Source of the DNA: JAJYZP01 sp049964535
GTDB taxonomy: Bacteria; Actinomycetota; Acidimicrobiia; Acidimicrobiales; Acidimicrobiaceae
DNA length: 12,821 nucleotides
Direction: 5' to 3'
Assembly: GCA_049964535.1 (NCBI GenBank)
Contig: JBMFXG010000066.1
Coordinates: forward strand, 1-12,821
This document shows positions 1 through 6,597 of this stretch, piece by piece (the first letter of the stretch is position 1; the number at the start of each line of letters is the position of its first letter). The notes below the pieces were generated by a model. The model had not been told where the DNA came from. It did not search any database and saw only the letters and a list, made by a program, of their open reading frames with translations. The translations under genes and the position numbers were made by a program.

Positions 1-195
1 CGCTCGACCCGAAAGACGGAGGGTCAAGACGTTGGCGAGCTTTTTGAGATCGACGCCGTTGAGATCAAGACCGGGGAGCTCCATGACGATCTCTTGGCGT
101 ACCTTATCCCCGTAGCGGACCGAGCGCACTAACTGATGCTTGACGTAGGTCTTGCCGGTGCTACGGTTCTTGGTCTCTTTGGCCCGGATGAACAT
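1..195 (-). CDS. IS1634-like transposase, N-terminal fragment (cut by window edge)
   Basis: Reading leftward from the ATG at 195-193, 65 codons stay open to the window edge. The peptide begins MFIRAKETKN and continues with a Thr-Gly-Lys-x-Tyr turn, KHQLVRSVRYGDKVRQ (residues 19-34), then a Glu-Leu-Pro-Gly-Leu-Asp stretch near 39-45. An 'MF(I/V)R ... KxYxxxxLVxSxRxGxKVRQ' opening is typical of the N-terminus of IS1634/IS4-superfamily DDE transposases. These run to about 500 residues or more, so most of the gene, including all DDE catalytic residues, lies outside the window. A GGAAG motif just upstream of the ATG may serve as ribosome binding site. Whether the element is intact cannot be judged here. 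Family assignment rests on this short N-terminus only; that it is the start of a mobile-element transposase is the likeliest reading. Confidence 0.68.
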   Translation of the reverse strand, partial: MFIRAKETKNRSTGKTYVKHQLVRSVRYGDKVRQEIVMELPGLDLNGVDLKKLANVLTLRLSGRA

Positions 196-219
196 TACTT
201 CCAAGCATACCCGATCTTC

Positions 220-283
220 CACCCTGTCACATCGTATACAGAGCTAAGATTTGACTTTAGGGCACTACATTCACACCCTGTCA
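220..283 (-). repeat. Two direct copies of a 10-bp motif upstream of the transposase
   Basis: CACCCTGTCA occurs at 220-229 and again at 274-283 in the same orientation, 54 bp apart. On the minus strand the distal copy reads TTGACAGGGTG and so contains a perfect -35 hexamer (TTGACA, 279-284 as TGTCAA) facing the transposase. No matching good -10 is seen. The pair could mark the end region of the insertion sequence or a binding site controlling the transposase. Chance similarity is also possible. Confidence 0.3.
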
Positions 284-724
284 ACTCCCGAGCAGGGAAT
301 CTTTCACAACGAAGCTCCACAATGGGACATAGGGAGGCTCAATAAGCCCATTTGGGGCCAGTTTTCGAGGTGTTGAGCGAGGGTCAATCGAAAGTTGGGT
401 TAGGGGCCTTATCGACCGCAGAGATGAGAGACTGCGTTATCCGATCTTCGTCAGGCTCATAGTGTTCTTCGTGCTCTCCTTGCTGTGCTCACTCGTTGCT
501 GGCGTACCGTAGGAGGATTGGTGTCCATGTGAAACGATACTCTGCGTGTCAGGCCTTGCGCATGGAAGGTACTCCATGCACCTACAACCCCGGTCTCCGG
601 TCGGGTGCTACGATCATTGGTGCTCTGCAGGCACTTGAAACGCTGGTTCCAACGTTGTCTACCTTGCGCTGAGAAGAGAACTCTTGCGAGTTCGCCTACG
701 AGAGCGGGTGAGCGGTATCGCTTC
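284..724. other. Gap of about 440 bp with no convincing gene
   Basis: This stretch lies between the insertion-sequence end and the 3' end of the lyase gene. The reading frames that cross it are either short or antisense shadows running out of the lyase gene, with protein-unlike composition. The only structure I noted is a 7-bp inverted repeat, GCATGGA (560-566) and TCCATGC (573-579), with a 6-nt loop. It lies about 145 bp beyond the lyase stop and has no T-run, so it is a poor terminator candidate. The outer boundary of the insertion sequence should fall in the left part of this gap, but I cannot place it without the other end. Confidence 0.5.
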
Positions 725-2104
725 TCAATCGGTGATCGGTTGAAATTGAGCAGTGAAGTGACGGAGCGTTGTTGCACCGTTGGTAATGCGGTAGCCAACG
801 AGTGCCGGGGCACGGCGAACGAGTTCTTCTCCGACCTCGATGACGTAATCGATGTGACTCTGTGTGTAGGTACGTCGGGGTATCGCAAGGCGAACGAGCT
901 CCAGAGCTGCCGGTCTCTCGCTTCCGTCGGGCTGTCGACCGAACATGACGCTGCCGATCTCGCAGCCGCGAACTCCCCCGATCTCGTAGAGGGCGACTGC
1001 GGCCGCTTGACCTGGAAACTCCAGAGGCGGAATATGAGGGAGGAGCGCTCGCGCATCGAGGTAGACGGCGTGTCCTCCAATCGGTTGGACAACGGGGATA
1101 CCAGCGCTTGCCAGTGCTTCACCAAGGTACTTTGTTGAGGTAATGCGATAGTTGAGGTAGTCGTGGTTGACAGCTTCTCGAAGTCCGACCGCTATCGCCT
1201 CGAGATCTCGCCCGGCTAGGCCGCCATAGGTAGGGAAGCCCTCTGTAAGGATCAACATGGACCGCGCTTGTTCAGCAAGGTCGTCGTCGTTGACAGCTAG
1301 CCATCCGCCGATATTCCCCATTGGGTCCTTCTTCGCGCTCATTGTCATTCCATCGGCATAGCTAGCCATCTCACGGACGATGTCGACTACGGTACGGTCT
1401 TGTTGGCCAGCTTCGCGACTGCGTATGAACCACGCGTTTTCTGCAAAGCGACATGCGTCGAGAAAGAGTGGAACGCCGAACTGCTGACAGATCTCTTTGG
1501 TCGATCGGATATTGGCCAGCGAGACGGGTTGACCACCTCCAGAGTTATTGGTGACGGTGAGCATGACGACCGGTACGGTCTCAGGTCCGCTCTCTTGGAG
1601 GAGTGAGCGAAGAGCATCGAGATCAATATTTCCTTTGAAGGGGTGGTTGCTCTGCGTATCTTTTCCTTCTGCGATGACGAGATCGATGGCCTGTGCTCCG
1701 GTGAACTCAATATTTGCACGTGTGGTGTCGAAGTGGGTATTCGATGGGATGATCTTGTCAGGCCCCCCAAGAAGTGAGAAGAGAATGCGCTCGGCGGCCC
1801 TCCCCTGGTGGGTTGGGATGAGATGTTTGTAGGGAAAGAGCTCCGATACCGCATTGCGGAAGATCTCCCACGACGGGGATCCGGCGTAAGATTCATCGCC
1901 GTGCTGCAGAGCTGCCCACTGATCTCGACTCATAGCTCCAGTGCCTGAGTCGGTAAGGAGGTCGATGGTGACGAGTCGTGATGGTAGGTCGAAGAGATTG
2001 TAGTGCGAGTCACGAATCGCTTCGCGGCGAGCGGCTTCGCTTAAAATTGCGAGCGGCTCAACTGAGTGGATTCGGAAGGGCTCAATGATCGTCGTGAAGT
2101 TCAT
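725..2104 (-). CDS. tnaA: Tryptophanase (tryptophan indole-lyase)
   Basis: This PLP enzyme of the beta-eliminating lyase family cleaves L-tryptophan to indole, pyruvate and ammonia in the cytoplasm. At 459 residues it is full length (E. coli TnaA 471, tyrosine phenol-lyase (TPL) about 456). Visible landmarks are EPFRI near the N-terminus, DLLTDSGTGAMS, GDESYAG (Tyr73), the PTHQGR loop at 97-102, DACRFAEN (Asp216, Arg219, PLP pocket), SAKKD with the Schiff-base lysine at Lys259, EGFPTYGGL, and RLAIPRRTY (Arg405, carboxylate binding). Three residues that separate the two known activities are tryptophanase-type: Asp126 (Thr124 in TPL), Ile383 (Arg381 in TPL; Val in a studied tryptophanase) and His449 (Phe448 in TPL). 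Much of the remaining sequence is nearer TPL. I chose the ATG at 2104 because it aligns with the usual family N-terminus; an in-frame GTG at 2122 would add six residues. Neither start has a well-spaced Shine-Dalgarno. No transporter or tnaC-like leader is adjacent. Confidence 0.92.
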   Translation of the reverse strand: MNFTTIIEPFRIHSVEPLAILSEAARREAIRDSHYNLFDLPSRLVTIDLLTDSGTGAMSRDQWAALQHGDESYAGSPSWEIFRNAVSELFPYKHLIPTHQGRAAERILFSLLGGPDKIIPSNTHFDTTRANIEFTGAQAIDLVIAEGKDTQSNHPFKGNIDLDALRSLLQESGPETVPVVMLTVTNNSGGGQPVSLANIRSTKEICQQFGVPLFLDACRFAENAWFIRSREAGQQDRTVVDIVREMASYADGMTMSAKKDPMGNIGGWLAVNDDDLAEQARSMLILTEGFPTYGGLAGRDLEAIAVGLREAVNHDYLNYRITSTKYLGEALASAGIPVVQPIGGHAVYLDARALLPHIPPLEFPGQAAAVALYEIGGVRGCEIGSVMFGRQPDGSERPAALELVRLAIPRRTYTQSHIDYVIEVGEELVRRAPALVGYRITNGATTLRHFTAQFQPITD

Positions 2105-2427
2105 CTCCGAATCATACGTCACTAAGGAGAGATCGTGCTAGCTGACGAACCAGTGATCAGGAGACTATGGGGTCGGTAGACGCTCGTCAAGCCGAGCGGC
2201 CGGTCAGGCAGTCAAGGGGTAGTCTGAGCGCCTTGTCGAAGCTGCCACGAGTTGCATCTCGTACCGTAGAACTAGTGACGTTGGTGTTCGAGCGTGTTGT
2301 GTCTTCAACGTTTGATGCAGACGGAAGCATCGTCGTAATGTAGGTTCGCCGTGGTGGTTGGAATTCGATGGCGCCTGCAACGTTGGAGAGTGTTGTAAGA
2401 GGGTGTGAGTGAAGGAGCAACACGGGT
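2105..2427. other. Divergent intergenic region between tnaA and msrA
   Basis: These 323 bp separate two divergently transcribed genes and must hold both 5' regions. The lyase-side promoter candidate lies at 2162-2190. On the msrA side I see an AAGGAG (2412-2417) ten bases before the start codon but no convincing -35/-10 pair. No RNA gene, riboswitch or strong inverted repeat is apparent. An open frame crossing it on the minus strand has an unnatural composition and I do not accept it as a gene. Confidence 0.5.
2162..2190 (-). promoter_or_regulatory. Candidate promoter of the tryptophanase gene
   Basis: On the minus strand, TTGACG (2190-2185) is followed after exactly 17 nt by TAGTCT (2167-2162). 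The -35 matches the sigma-70 consensus at five of six positions, the -10 at only three. It would start transcription near 2155, giving a leader of roughly 50 nt to the ATG at 2104. The leader contains no start codon that could encode a regulatory peptide. This is found by eye and has not been scored. Confidence 0.3.
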
Positions 2428-3096
2428 ATGTTTGGTTCCCTACGAGGACGTTCCACAGAGATGGTTACCCCAGATCAAGCCCTTCCAGGGCGGGCAGACA
2501 AGATGACGGTACCGAGTACCCACTTAGTGCTGGGTACGCCACTGGAGCCCCCCTTTCCGGATCCCTGGGCCGAGCTCTACGTCGGCATGGGTTGCTTTTG
2601 GGGAGCGGAGCGAGTGATGTGGGAGCAGGAGGGGGTCATCACCACAGCGGTAGGTTACATGGGAGGCTGGACCCCAAACCCTACCTATGAAGAGGTCTGT
2701 ACCGGTCGTACGGGTCACGCTGAGGTCGTTCGCGTCGTCTTCGATCCGACGAAGGTAAGTCTTGACGTTCTTGTTCGACGTTTCTTTGAAGAACACGACC
2801 CGACCCAGGCGATGCGACAGGGAAACGATATCGGTACGCAGTACCGAAGTGCGCTCTACTTGACGAGGGACCAAGATGTGCTGACCGCTGCGTCGATAGC
2901 GAATCGCTATGCGCTGGAGTTGAAGGCAAATGGCTTTGGATCGATTACCACAGAGATTTCACGAGCTCGGGAGTTCTACTATGGGGAGGACTATCACCAG
3001 CAGTATCTCCGAGCAAACCCCAACGGATACTGCGGCATCGGTGGTACAGGTGTGAGCTGTCCGGTAGGGCTCTCAGTTCCGACGTCGTCGAACTAG
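2428..3096 (+). CDS. msrA: Peptide methionine (S)-sulfoxide reductase MsrA
   Basis: MsrA reduces the S-epimer of methionine sulfoxide in proteins and free methionine, with electrons from thioredoxin. The GCFWG signature carries the catalytic Cys56. Downstream are GYMGGWTPNPTYEEVCTGRTGHAE (residues 76-99, with the conserved Glu99 region), HDPTQAMRQGNDIGTQYRS and the ED(Y)HQQYL block near 187-194. The C-terminal GYCGIGGTGVSC supplies two further cysteines, Cys202 and Cys211, matching the three-cysteine relay of E. coli-type MsrA (Cys52, Cys198, Cys206), with one extra residue between the last two. The 222-residue length and the N-terminal extension (PDQALPGR, as in the E. coli enzyme) also fit. 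AAGGAG lies ten bases before the ATG at 2428; the internal ATG at codon 12 is an alternative. The gene appears monocistronic, with no neighbour on the same strand nearby. Confidence 0.95.
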   Translation: MFGSLRGRSTEMVTPDQALPGRADKMTVPSTHLVLGTPLEPPFPDPWAELYVGMGCFWGAERVMWEQEGVITTAVGYMGGWTPNPTYEEVCTGRTGHAEVVRVVFDPTKVSLDVLVRRFFEEHDPTQAMRQGNDIGTQYRSALYLTRDQDVLTAASIANRYALELKANGFGSITTEISRAREFYYGEDYHQQYLRANPNGYCGIGGTGVSCPVGLSVPTSSN

Positions 3097-3361
3097 CTCC
3101 GATCATCGCAAATTCCGCTACGAGAAGCAGCGGCAGTGCGGGCGATAGCTCTAGGCCGTCGACTTGATTCGGGTCCGATCGAATCCCTCTGAAGGGCCTC
3201 TATCGATTTCGTATCAAGGGCTTGGATCTTTGGATCTCTCCACATACCAGCCGAAAGCTATTGAGTTGCAGTCTGGTTCAAGTTGTATGGCACTTCTGTC
3301 GATATCACCATGGGGAGTCGTCGCAAGACGGAAATGCTAGCGATCAAGAAAGCGAGGCGGA

Positions 3362-3574
3362 GTGTCGGCAACGATTCCAGCTGGTTCATCGATTGCAATC
3401 TCTATGCTCACGTCGGTCGAGCATCTGAACTCTAAGGTCGTGGGAGAGCTCCTGAACGGGTCATCTCAAGGTCCAAAGAGTGTAGGGACTGCAGTTGCCC
3501 AGTCTCAGAAGCAGAACGGGACTCAAGGAAATCCAAGAGTCTTGCTCAGCGAGGGTAAGCCGGTCTACGGGTAG
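3362..3574 (+). CDS. Possible small protein of unknown function (70 aa)
   Basis: A GTG-initiated frame of 70 codons ends at TAG 3572-3574. The N-terminal half forms a plausible amphipathic helix (SSIAISMLTSVEHLNSKVV, residues 9-27), while the C-terminal half is rich in Gly, Ser, Gln and Asn. The composition is more protein-like than the Arg/Ser-rich shadows elsewhere in this window. In its favour, a perfect inverted repeat begins six bases after the stop, where a terminator would be expected. Against it, the GTG has only a weak purine-rich sequence upstream (GAGGCGGA directly adjacent), the alternative ATG at codon 15 has none, and I recognise no family. It is not linked to either neighbour, which lie more than 180 bp away. 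Confidence 0.3.
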   Translation: MSATIPAGSSIAISMLTSVEHLNSKVVGELLNGSSQGPKSVGTAVAQSQKQNGTQGNPRVLLSEGKPVYG

Positions 3575-3580
3575 AACGAG

Positions 3581-3610
3581 TTGTAGACCCGACGCTCGTC
3601 GGGTCTACAA
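3581..3610. repeat. Perfect 14-bp-arm inverted repeat (candidate terminator)
   Basis: TTGTAGACCCGACG (3581-3594) is followed by CT and then by its exact reverse complement CGTCGGGTCTACAA (3597-3610). As RNA this gives a very stable hairpin with a tetraloop of GCUC. It begins six bases after the stop of the possible 70-residue ORF and lies about 145 bp past the end of the oppositely oriented S9 peptidase gene, so it could terminate transcription from either side. Neither flank has a T-run, so it is not a classical intrinsic terminator, although hairpin-only terminators have been proposed in actinobacteria. A protein-binding palindrome or a mobile-element remnant are alternatives. The repeat itself is certain; the function is inferred. 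Confidence 0.85.
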
Positions 3611-3755
3611 TCGAGATTTGCGCCACCGAAGCTCTCAGGCGCTGAAGATTGTGAAGGCTGTTACGAACTTCTGCCACGGTGTCATGCCGAATCATGTTGC
3701 GCATCGTGTAGTGGAGGGCCTAACACGCCGCAGTGGTCTGTAGCCAATCCGGCAA

Positions 3756-5966
3756 TTACAGCGGTGGTGCAGTGAGCGAGAATGCCCGTACAAAATGCAG
3801 CGTTCTCCGCTGTGCTATGAGAGCGAGGTATGGCTCACCTCGTGGGGCATGTCGTGAGTTCGGGAGTAGAACGAGTTCGGGCGTGCGTCTGAGATTGATG
3901 AGCTCTTCTACGAGATGAGCGGTATTGTGGAAATGTACGTTTTCGTCGATGAGACCGTGTATCACCAGCAGGTCTCCCGTGAGAGTGGAGAGGTACTTTA
4001 AGATATTCGCCTGGTCGTAGGGCCGAGGATCAACTTCGGGCCGACCGAGATAACGCTCGGTGTACGCGGTGTCGTAATATCGAAAGTCGACGACTGGGGC
4101 GCCGGCAACCCCTGCTCGAAAGAGGTCTGGAGCCTTCGCCATGGCGGTTAGCGTCATGAATCCACCGTAGCTCCAGCCGTAGATACCGACGCGTGAGAGG
4201 TCTCCACCAAAGTCTCGAGCAACGAGCTCAACGCCCTTGCGCTGATCGTCGAGCTCGATAGTCCCGAAGCTCCGATGGATCGTTGCCTCAAAGCTCCGAC
4301 CTCTGGCGTAGCTACCGCGATTGTCGAGCTTCATGACGATGGCACCGCACTGAGCGAGGAGCTGTGCCTGGAGGTCAACGGTCATATCCCAGGAGTTGGT
4401 TACCATCTGAGCGTGAGGTCCGCCGTAGACGGAGACGATGATCGGTCTCTTGTTCTTCCCAGGGTCGTTTGGATCCGTTGCCAGAGCAGCTCGATCGGGT
4501 GGGAGATAGACAGCGACAGCGAGCTCGCTGCCGTCCTCGCTCATCACTGTCGTCAGACGTGGCGGCTGAAGTCCAAGCTCCTTTGGGGAGAGCGAGGGAG
4601 TACCGAGTTCTTTGATGAACTCACCTGAGCATCGACGAAGGCTCACACTCGGGGACCGGTCGAGTGAGCCGTGCGTGAAGACCATATACGGGCCGTTTGG
4701 GGCGATAATGGCCTCGTTCCAACCATCTGAGGCGACGATATCTAGGCTTGTACGGCTCTCAAGATCGAGAGATCGGACGATTCGATCTCGTGAAAGATTG
4801 GAGGCGCAGAGGTAGTAGATCACTCCCTGCTCTTGGTCGTGGTGGATGATCTTCATCACGGGTCCATCGTCGAACGTGATCTGCTCTTCCGTTCCGTCGA
4901 TGCCGAGCTTGTAGATTTGAGCTACATCGAGGCGCTCGCTGACGGTGAGTAGCTCGCCCGAAGAGATGGCGATGGTCTGCGGGGGAACGTTGACCCAAGG
5001 CTCTCCTTCTTCGCTACTGAGCAACGTCACGCTCGCAGTCGTAGTGTCAACCCTCCACCAGCTCAGGCACTTTTGTGACCGATTGAGTGTGGCGAATACG
5101 AAGTTATCGTCGTTGGTTGCGACGACAGAAACGAGATACTGCTCCTCGTCATGTCCTCCGTTGGCGTCGTCAAGAACGGTGGCGAGGTGAACGATCTCTC
5201 CGGAAGCGATGGAGATGAGCGAAAGTCCAACCTTTGCGTTGGTGCCGCCAGCGTATGGATATCGATAGTCTTCGAGATCAGGCTGAGCTTGGCCGATACG
5301 AGCAAGGGTAGTAACCGGTACTGCTTCCTCGTCGACTTCGGCTACCAGAACCGATCTTCCCGAGTAGGTCAACCAGATCCCTTCAAGCCGGCTGAGCTCT
5401 TCTTGGGCTACATACTCTGCAACGCCGACGGAAAATGCTGGACCGCGGTCCTTCCATGAGGCTGACTGAAATACGAGCTCGGTACCGTTCGAGAGATCAA
5501 GTACCTGGATCGAGTCGCCGGTAGATGTTGCGAGAACGGTCGCATCTTTGGAGGCGGCGAAGGCCTTCACGTTGGTTGCAAACTCATGTTCGGGAACGTC
5601 TGGTCGGTCGGGGTCGATGAGCCGATAGCGACCGCCGCTGTTGACCAGGAGCAGGTCGCGAGAGGCCGATGTAAGGAGCTGAAAGCTGCCGACGCCTTCG
5701 GAGGTTAAGCGAAGACGCTCACGTCGTAACTCTTCGTCCCTGGTGATCTGAGTATCTGGAGACGGTGCAACGAGTGTCGAGGAAGCGAGAGAATGGCAAT
5801 CAAGACATACCAGGCTCTTCTTTCCCTGCTCATTCGGTTCTAGGTAGTAGAGATACTCGCCGTTATAGGAAAAGGCAAAATCAGAGGGGAGATTCAATCC
5901 TGGCAAGGGACGACGACTGAGATGTCCAAATGTTAAGCGACCGTCTGCAAGAGTGGACTCGTTCAT
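3756..5966 (-). CDS. S9 family peptidase, dipeptidyl-peptidase IV-like
   Basis: This 736-residue serine peptidase of the prolyl oligopeptidase clan resembles DPP-IV, which releases X-Pro or X-Ala dipeptides from peptide N-termini. The first 460 or so residues form the beta-propeller part and contain the double-glutamate motif QEEL (Glu189-Glu190), equivalent to the EE pair that anchors the substrate N-terminus in DPP-IV, followed by RYPYAGGTN (235-243). The alpha/beta hydrolase domain starts near 470. It shows YGGPHAQ (oxyanion-hole region, 514-520), LDNRGS (547-552), the nucleophile GWSYGG with Ser599, Asp674 in HGLIDENVHF, and His706 in NSRHAPRG, so the triad is complete and in the usual order. 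No signal peptide or membrane segment is seen, so I expect a cytoplasmic enzyme working on imported or recycled peptides. The ATG at 5966 lacks a clear Shine-Dalgarno. It lies 163 bp after the peroxiredoxin gene on the same strand, so it may have its own promoter. Confidence 0.93.
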   Translation of the reverse strand: MNESTLADGRLTFGHLSRRPLPGLNLPSDFAFSYNGEYLYYLEPNEQGKKSLVCLDCHSLASSTLVAPSPDTQITRDEELRRERLRLTSEGVGSFQLLTSASRDLLLVNSGGRYRLIDPDRPDVPEHEFATNVKAFAASKDATVLATSTGDSIQVLDLSNGTELVFQSASWKDRGPAFSVGVAEYVAQEELSRLEGIWLTYSGRSVLVAEVDEEAVPVTTLARIGQAQPDLEDYRYPYAGGTNAKVGLSLISIASGEIVHLATVLDDANGGHDEEQYLVSVVATNDDNFVFATLNRSQKCLSWWRVDTTTASVTLLSSEEGEPWVNVPPQTIAISSGELLTVSERLDVAQIYKLGIDGTEEQITFDDGPVMKIIHHDQEQGVIYYLCASNLSRDRIVRSLDLESRTSLDIVASDGWNEAIIAPNGPYMVFTHGSLDRSPSVSLRRCSGEFIKELGTPSLSPKELGLQPPRLTTVMSEDGSELAVAVYLPPDRAALATDPNDPGKNKRPIIVSVYGGPHAQMVTNSWDMTVDLQAQLLAQCGAIVMKLDNRGSYARGRSFEATIHRSFGTIELDDQRKGVELVARDFGGDLSRVGIYGWSYGGFMTLTAMAKAPDLFRAGVAGAPVVDFRYYDTAYTERYLGRPEVDPRPYDQANILKYLSTLTGDLLVIHGLIDENVHFHNTAHLVEELINLRRTPELVLLPNSRHAPRGEPYLALIAQRRTLHFVRAFSLTAPPL

Positions 5967-6077
5967 GGAGTCAATCTAGTAGTGGGTCTTTGCCCGATAA
6001 GAACCTTGCCCGCTAACGACCTTGCCGAATCGTTACGCTACCGATTGGAAATGGCCACGATGCGAACTCCATCGATC

Positions 6078-6107
6078 AGAATCTCGCGAGCTCGCCCAGG
6101 GTGTCAA
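6078..6107 (-). promoter_or_regulatory. Candidate promoter upstream of the S9 peptidase, with a palindrome in the spacer
   Basis: On the minus strand a perfect -35 hexamer TTGACA (6107-6102) is followed after 18 nt by GATTCT (6083-6078), a three-of-six -10. The spacer contains the 10-bp palindrome GCGAGCTCGC (6086-6095). If active it would give a leader of about 100 nt before the peptidase start. The match is by eye and the -10 is weak. Confidence 0.22.
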
Positions 6108-6129
6108 AGGTTTGGCATAGTACGAGCGG

Positions 6130-6597
6130 TTACGTAGAAGGCTTGGATTTTCGTCCTTGGAGTACGGCAAGCGCTTGCTCGGCGTGCGTACGCATGTTTG
6201 TCTCCGAGTGAATCTTTGCGAGCACGGTACGATCGGTGTCTACCACAAAGGTCGTGCGTTTTACTTTGAGAAGATCGAGGGATCGCTTTACGCCAAAGTG
6301 CTTAGCGATAGCCCCGTCTGGGTCGGATAGGATTGGGTAGTCGAGGTCATAGGTGGATACGAAGAGGGCCTGCTTCTCTACTGGGTCCATGGAGATTCCA
6401 ATGCGCTGTGCGCCGACAGCCTCGAACTCTGACTTGAGATCTCGAAAGTAACAGCTCTCAGCGGTACACCCCTTGGTCATTGCAGCGGGATAGAAGAAGA
6501 TGACGATCGGGCCAGATTGCAAGAACTCTCGGGAAGATTTGAGCTCGCCGTTGGAGTCACGGAGCTCAAAGTGGTCGATTCTATCTCCAACATCCAT
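6130..6597 (-). CDS. bcp: Thiol peroxidase of the Bcp/PrxQ type (peroxiredoxin)
   Basis: This 155-residue cytoplasmic peroxiredoxin reduces hydrogen peroxide and organic hydroperoxides with electrons from thioredoxin or a similar donor. The thioredoxin-fold signature FFYPAAMTKGCTAESC places Thr41 and the peroxidatic Cys44 in the usual TxxC arrangement, and Cys49, five residues on, is the expected resolving cysteine of the PrxQ type (Cys45 and Cys50 in E. coli Bcp). VKRTTFVVD near 112-120 carries the conserved arginine region. Length and the N-terminal DVGDRIDHFEL match the family. The ATG at 6597 is well supported by AAAGGAG six bases upstream (6610-6604), the best ribosome binding site in the window. 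The peptidase gene follows on the same strand after 163 bp and may be partly co-transcribed. Catalytic residues are complete. Confidence 0.94.
   Translation of the reverse strand: MDVGDRIDHFELRDSNGELKSSREFLQSGPIVIFFYPAAMTKGCTAESCYFRDLKSEFEAVGAQRIGISMDPVEKQALFVSTYDLDYPILSDPDGAIAKHFGVKRSLDLLKVKRTTFVVDTDRTVLAKIHSETNMRTHAEQALAVLQGRKSKPST

Larger units (their letters stand above)
3097..3755. other. Long gap (659 bp) with one possible small gene and a strong inverted repeat
   Basis: The region lies between the convergent 3' ends of msrA and the S9 peptidase gene. The weak inverted pair GATTCG...CGAATC near 3167-3186 has no T-run and is not a convincing msrA terminator. The gap contains a possible 70-residue ORF (3362-3574) followed at once by a perfect inverted repeat (3581-3610); both are listed separately. 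A weak promoter-like pair upstream of the ORF, TTGAGT near 3262 with TGTATG 17 nt later, is too poor to list alone. I recognise nothing in 3611-3755. Confidence 0.5.

Noticed and set aside
560..579. A 7-bp inverted repeat (GCATGGA/TCCATGC) as the tryptophanase terminator.
   Set aside because: The stem is short, has no T-run and lies about 145 bp past the stop codon; repeats of this size are expected by chance.
457..1125. A 222-codon frame on the minus strand overlapping the 3' part of the tryptophanase gene.
   Set aside because: It is an alternative frame of the lyase with Arg/Ser-rich, family-less composition; the lyase frame carries all the recognised motifs.
725..2104. Assignment of the lyase as tyrosine phenol-lyase.
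   Set aside because: The arginine needed for phenol elimination (TPL Arg381) is Ile, and Thr124 and Phe448 are replaced by the tryptophanase residues Asp and His.
3310..3435. A 41-codon ATG frame overlapping the start of the possible 70-residue ORF.
   Set aside because: It is very short, lacks a ribosome site and is incompatible in frame with the better candidate; I recognise nothing in it.
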